DNA from: Gnetum montanum
Taxonomy: Eukaryota > Streptophyta > Gnetopsida > Gnetales > Gnetaceae
Assembly (NCBI GenBank): GCA_015680685.1
Contig: MNCI01013809.1
Coordinates: forward strand, 187,816 to 249,815
Reading direction: 5' to 3'
DNA length: 62,000 nucleotides
The notes under the pieces are model-generated. The model made no database searches. It saw only the letters and a list, made by a program, of their open reading frames with translations, and was not told the origin of the DNA. How positions within the stretch are numbered: the first letter of the stretch is position 1; every line of letters starts with the position of its first letter. The position numbers were made by a program, and so were the translations under genes. This document shows, piece by piece, positions 57,877 to 62,000 of this stretch.

Positions 57877-59020
57877 TAGAAGTGAAGGCCTCAATGTGTT
57901 CATCTGCAGCTACTCAAAGGTTGCTCTATCAAGCCTAGGAGTGTGAAGGCAGGAGGGATAAGGAGTATTGGAGGGAGTTACAGTTGGGGAAGAGGGAGGT
58001 TCGGGGAAGACTTAAGCGTGTGAAAAGGAAGCTTTCACTAGCATGTTTGAAGACATCTTCTCATGGGTGTTTTCTCAAGAATGTATATGGCAATATTACA
58101 CACAAAGGGCTTTGCATGGGTGAGTTGTGTTATGCCCACTTTTGGCCTGGACGAGTTGTGTTACATCCATCTTGCCTAGCTTTTCCCGTTGATATAGCTT
58201 GGATGAGTTGTGTTACATCCATTTTTTTTTGTTCCATGAGGTGAGTTTTATTACGCCAATTCATGGACCTAATGGTAATATAGGCGCGAAAAGCATTCAT
58301 GTATGCTCATACTCTGTACAAATAGAGGAAAGGGAAAGATGGTAGCAAAGATGAAGGGAAGGGAAAGTGCGCTAAGTTGTCTAATGGAGGGGAAGGCGTG
58401 GTCTCACTCCTAGATAGCTAGGCTAGTCTGAGCAGCCACCTCAGAACATAGTTAACACCTTGCTCCCCCGAGTGAACGCATTTTCTGAACAACGTCATCG
58501 CAGCAAGTGACCTGTAAACACAACAGAAAACAAAGAAGGACATGGATCACCTTAATCACTTGGGAGGTTGTTGAAACAAGCACCGCACAGAGTGAGAAAG
58601 AGAGAGAGCCATGGAGAAGGAACCGTAGTAAGAGGCAGGGGTCCCAATGTTGATGCTGCAGTTTGGGAATTTGCCGTCATCAATAAGAGTCATTGCATTC
58701 AGCTGGTTGGGCAAAGAACTAGTCAGATGAATCTACGAGGCTAGAGTCTGATGGCAACAATGGAAGGAGGCCTCCAAGGCCATGGATGACCATAGTTCCC
58801 TTGGAGATCCAAATGGTGAAGCTAACCCCAGGAGTTACAGGTATGGAGTGGCTATCGTAGCGTCATCTTCGAGGGGTCAATAGTATGCCTTTCGGCATGT
58901 CTGAGAAATCAGTAGGATGCTGAGATGGTGGCAATGCTGGGTCAGTCCCAATGTCCCACCTGCTCCATCTGGTAGGGATGCTATGCAAGAGTGAGCATGC
59001 TCTCTTGTTCTATGTACTAT
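57877..59020 (-). other. F distal 3' UTR, non-coding
   Basis: Near-copy of 48471-49610. It includes the block 58865-58945 shared with A. No gene is supported. Confidence 0.6.
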
Positions 59021-59024
59021 TGAT

Positions 59025-59400
59025 TGGAAGTTTTCATTTTTACGTCCTGGTAGACTGTCGTTGCTGGTTTTAAGTCCTAGTAGACCATGGTCTCGATTTA
59101 ATGTCTGGGCGGACTATAGTGTGCTAGTTTTGCGTCATAGCAAATGGTGGAAGAGCTGATTTATGGTCTCTGCAGATCATGCTATGGGTGTTAGTTTTAT
59201 CTCATGACCCAAGGACAAGTCTATGCTAGTTTTATGTCTCAGCAGATGAATTCTTACCTTGCCAGTTTTAGCGTCATGGCGGACGATCAAAGATCTTGCC
59301 AGTTTAGCGTCGTGGAGGACGCGTGCAAAGAATGGCAATTTTACATCATAGTGGATGTGTACAACTTTGTCAGTTTTACGTCATAGTGGAAAATTGTTAC
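59025..59400 (-). repeat. F 3' UTR tandem repeat array
   Basis: Same units as E. Some F copies are less decayed, for example AGCGTCATGGCGGACG and AGCGTCGTGGAGGACG (59270-59330), where the CGTC/GACG stem is clear. Confidence 0.85.
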
Positions 59401-59424
59401 CTGATGTTAGTGTCGAGCCCATAG

Positions 59425-62000
59425 CTAGATGTGGTACCGTTTCAGGTACATGTGGTTCACTAGGCTTTGTAGATCATTGTCGTTGTTATCTGCTAGTTTG
59501 AATGTCCCGTTACCGTATGCACTAACGACCAAGAAAGGACCCTTCTAGTTTGCAGAGAATTTTCCCACTAGTTCACAAACGGCCTTAAGGACGAAGTCTC
59601 CTTCCTTGATCGGTTGCTGATGTAGGTTATGTCGGTGCTTCTGTCTCTACTTGTCTTGATATTTGTCAATAGTGTCAATTGTTTGAATTTGCTTCTACTC
59701 TACTGAGTCTAAATCCAAAATTCTGGACTCGTTGTTTTAAGTCTCATTTTTAACCATGGAAAGGACCATCTGCAATGAAGGAATATGTAATTCTAAGGGC
59801 AACACTACTTTAGATCCATAGACTAGGCTATAGGGCATCCTGTCTGTAGCTGTTTTGCATGTCGTCTGATACGCCCGTAGCACATAGAGGATTTTTTCGT
59901 GCCATCGTCTTTTATTGCTTCTAAGCATCTTTTTCAATAAGTTGATGACTATTTTTTTTGTTTCTTTAGCTTGACCATTTGCCTATGGGTAGTAAGATGA
60001 GGAAAAAGATTGTCTAATACCAAGGTGATTGCAAAAAGATTTGGTTTCGACACTACTAAATTATGGTCCGTTGTTGGTCACAATAGTCATAGGAAGCCCA
60101 AATCTAGTTACTATGTTATCTAAGATGAAGTGGCAAACCTGTTGGGATGTGATCTTCTATAGAGGAATAACTTCAACCCACTTCATGAAATATTTAGTGG
60201 TAGTGATAATGAAGCTATGTCCTGTGGAAGATTTAGGATTGATGGGGCCTATGATGTCTAGTCCCCATCATTGGAACGGCCAAGTAATCTATGTAATATG
60301 CAACTCAGTTGGTGAAACCTGTATTAAGTTTGCATAACGTTGACACATGTCACATGTCTTAACCTTATTAAGGTAGTCTTTTTTCATGTGCGGCCAGTAA
60401 TACCCTAAGCGTCTGATTTTAGCGGCCATGGCTCGTGGAGCTACGTGTCCTCCACATAGCCCTTTGTGGACTTCGCTAACTATTGTCTATGTTTGATCAT
60501 TGTTAGCACAAGTTAACAATACTTCATCAAAAGAGCGTCTATACAGAGTAATATCTTTGATGATGACGTATTTTCTCACATGCTTGCGAACTATGTCTTT
60601 CTATGTGGATGTTAGCTCGTGCAGTGGTTCACCATGCAGAAGGTAAGTCTTAATGTCATCGTACCATTCTGGCATGTCTTCCGAGCTTAGTGAAGAGATT
60701 TGCACCGCTCGGATGATAGGCTCTATACATTCCATCATCAAAGCACGCAAGGTAGCAAATAGATGTGGTGACACTTTTAAGGCTAGTGTGGCTAATGCAT
60801 CAGCGACTGTGTTTTCATTATGCGCCACGTGTTGGACGTCAATCGCCATGAATTGTTTCAGAAGATATTTAGCCATATCACAGTAGGGATGTAGATGTGT
60901 AGCCTTGTAGGTGTAGAATCCTATGATCTAATTAATCATGAGCATCGAGTGACCCCAGATTTCTAGGTGTTGAACGTTGAGTTCTCTGGCTCTTAATAGT
61001 CCCTTAAGGAGCCCCTCGTACTCTGCCACGTTGTTTGTACAGGGAAATTCTAGGCAGTAAGCCAATGGGTGAACATCTTCAGTGGATAGCATGATGACGG
61101 TGAAAGAACTGCCACCCCTAGTGGTTGAGGCTTCATTAAAATATAACGTAGCCTTGGGGCCTATTGTTACAGGGCTTAAACTATGTACAGACTCATCGGG
61201 AAATTCAGGTTCCATTGTAGCATGATAGCTAATAGGCGACGCTACCAACTGATCAGCTATAGCTTGACCCTTGATGGAAGATTTTCCAATATAATGTAAA
61301 TTGAATTTAGCCATTATAGCCTTCCAACAAGCTATCCTACTACTCTCGTACAAGTTTTTCGAGATGGCTCTTTGGATGTTGCTTTTGCAGATTACATTAA
61401 CCTGGCTACGGAAAAGATAGTGTCTACACTTTTTAAGTGCAAAAACCAATGCCAAATAGTTATTCTCTACTTTGTTGTACCTTGTTTCATATGCAAATAG
61501 AACGTGACTCAGGTAGTAGATAGGAGGTTCCAATCCATCATTCCTTTTTTGGCACAATAACACAACTATAGACACATTCGAGCTTGCCAGGTAAATATAA
61601 AATGGCTGATCCCTTTGTGGTGGGAAAACCATTGGCAGGTGTTGCAGTTCTTATTTTAAGCTATCAAATGCACATAGGTAGTCATCGGTCCATTCAAAAT
61701 TGATGCCCTTCTTAAGTAAGTGTTGCATAGGGTACAGTTTGTTCGTTAATCTAGAAATGAATGACTTGATGAATTGTAGCCTCCCCTGCAACCTGTGTAA
61801 TTCTTTGAGATTTGTGGATGGTGTTAAATTAACGATGGTTTTAACCTTGTCTCGGTTGACTCGGATGCTAGTCTCTGATACCATAAACCCCAGCATGCGT
61901 TCGGTTTTGACTTCAAATACGCACTTCTTTGGGTTGAGCTACAGGTCATGCTTGAGACATCATTTAAGGACCAACTCCAAATTGTCTGCATGATCTTCCA
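59425..62000 (-). pseudogene. pol: F pol remnant: RT (partial), RNase H, integrase
   Basis: Ends at TAG 59425-59427. It runs off the window within RT, at the MLGFMVSETSIRVNRDKVK motif (61896) and further right. The first RNase H-like segment is about 61632-61230. The second is broken near 60928 and continues in 60876-60601 (VADALATLALKVS). Integrase follows with stops, including one in the core. The catalytic Glu position is Lys (AAA on the element strand, 59965-59967), as in A, whereas E has Glu there. Confidence 0.88.

Larger units (their letters stand above)
57810..62000 (-). mobile_element. Element F: Tat-clade retrotransposon, 3' part
   Basis: 3' UTR, repeats and pol down to the RT region, cut by the window edge. 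Near-identical in order and sequence to E. Whether F has E's internal deletion cannot be seen. Confidence 0.88.

Overview
This window is plant nuclear DNA built almost entirely from nested Ty3/gypsy LTR retrotransposons. No host gene, rRNA or tRNA gene was recognised. The pol proteins carry reverse transcriptase, a first RNase H-like segment, a second RNase H (FDG, AEYEG, RGDS and DALA motifs) and a DDE integrase without a chromodomain. The gag-pro and pol frames lie several kb apart, and the 3' UTRs are full of tandem repeats. This is the layout of the plant Tat clade (Ogre/Retand relatives). Dense nesting of old, long elements suggests a large-genome seed plant, perhaps a gymnosperm, but the species cannot be read from the window.

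Layout. (1) 1-4635 (+): 3' end of element A, with pol end, repeat-rich 3' UTR and a 1507-bp 3' LTR. A appears to have inserted into element B. (2) 4636 to about 10.7 kb (+): element B, heavily decayed. (3) About 10.78-11.54 kb (+): a Ty1/copia pol fragment, then 1.7 kb with nothing coding. (4) 13301-29015 (-): element D, full internal region, 5' LTR cut by E. (5) 29016-29283 plus 47542-48404 (-): 3' LTR of element E, split by element C. (6) 29284-47536 (-): element C, complete, 18,253 bp, LTRs of 1322 and 1324 bp, 5-bp target duplication TTATG. (7) 48405-56678 (-): element E internal region. (8) 56679-57809: one LTR shared by E and F. (9) 57810-62000 (-): element F, partial. Inferred order: D, then the E/F tandem, then C; A is younger than B.

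The striking feature is a spliced gene on the opposite strand, lying between the protease end and the reverse transcriptase start in all three elements where that spacer is visible (C 36.3-41.1 kb, D 20.4-24.9 kb, E 54.1-55.85 kb). In C it has its own TATA box, eight exons and an AATAAA signal. Its second exon is exactly 450 bp in all three copies and matches the FCP1/NIF-type HAD phosphatase fold, with catalytic positions changed. A helical region and an acidic, coiled-coil C-terminus follow. Being antisense to the genomic RNA would let its introns survive retrotransposition.

Two further systems accompany it. A family of short hairpin-forming tandem repeats sits at three module borders: after protease, before RT and after integrase. 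The stem bases change together between arrays. Palindromic motifs specific to each element fill the LTRs and recur in the introns of that element's antisense gene (GCGTATACGC in C, GCTACGC/GCGTAGC in D). An inverted repeat also spans the polypurine tract and 3' LTR start of every element.
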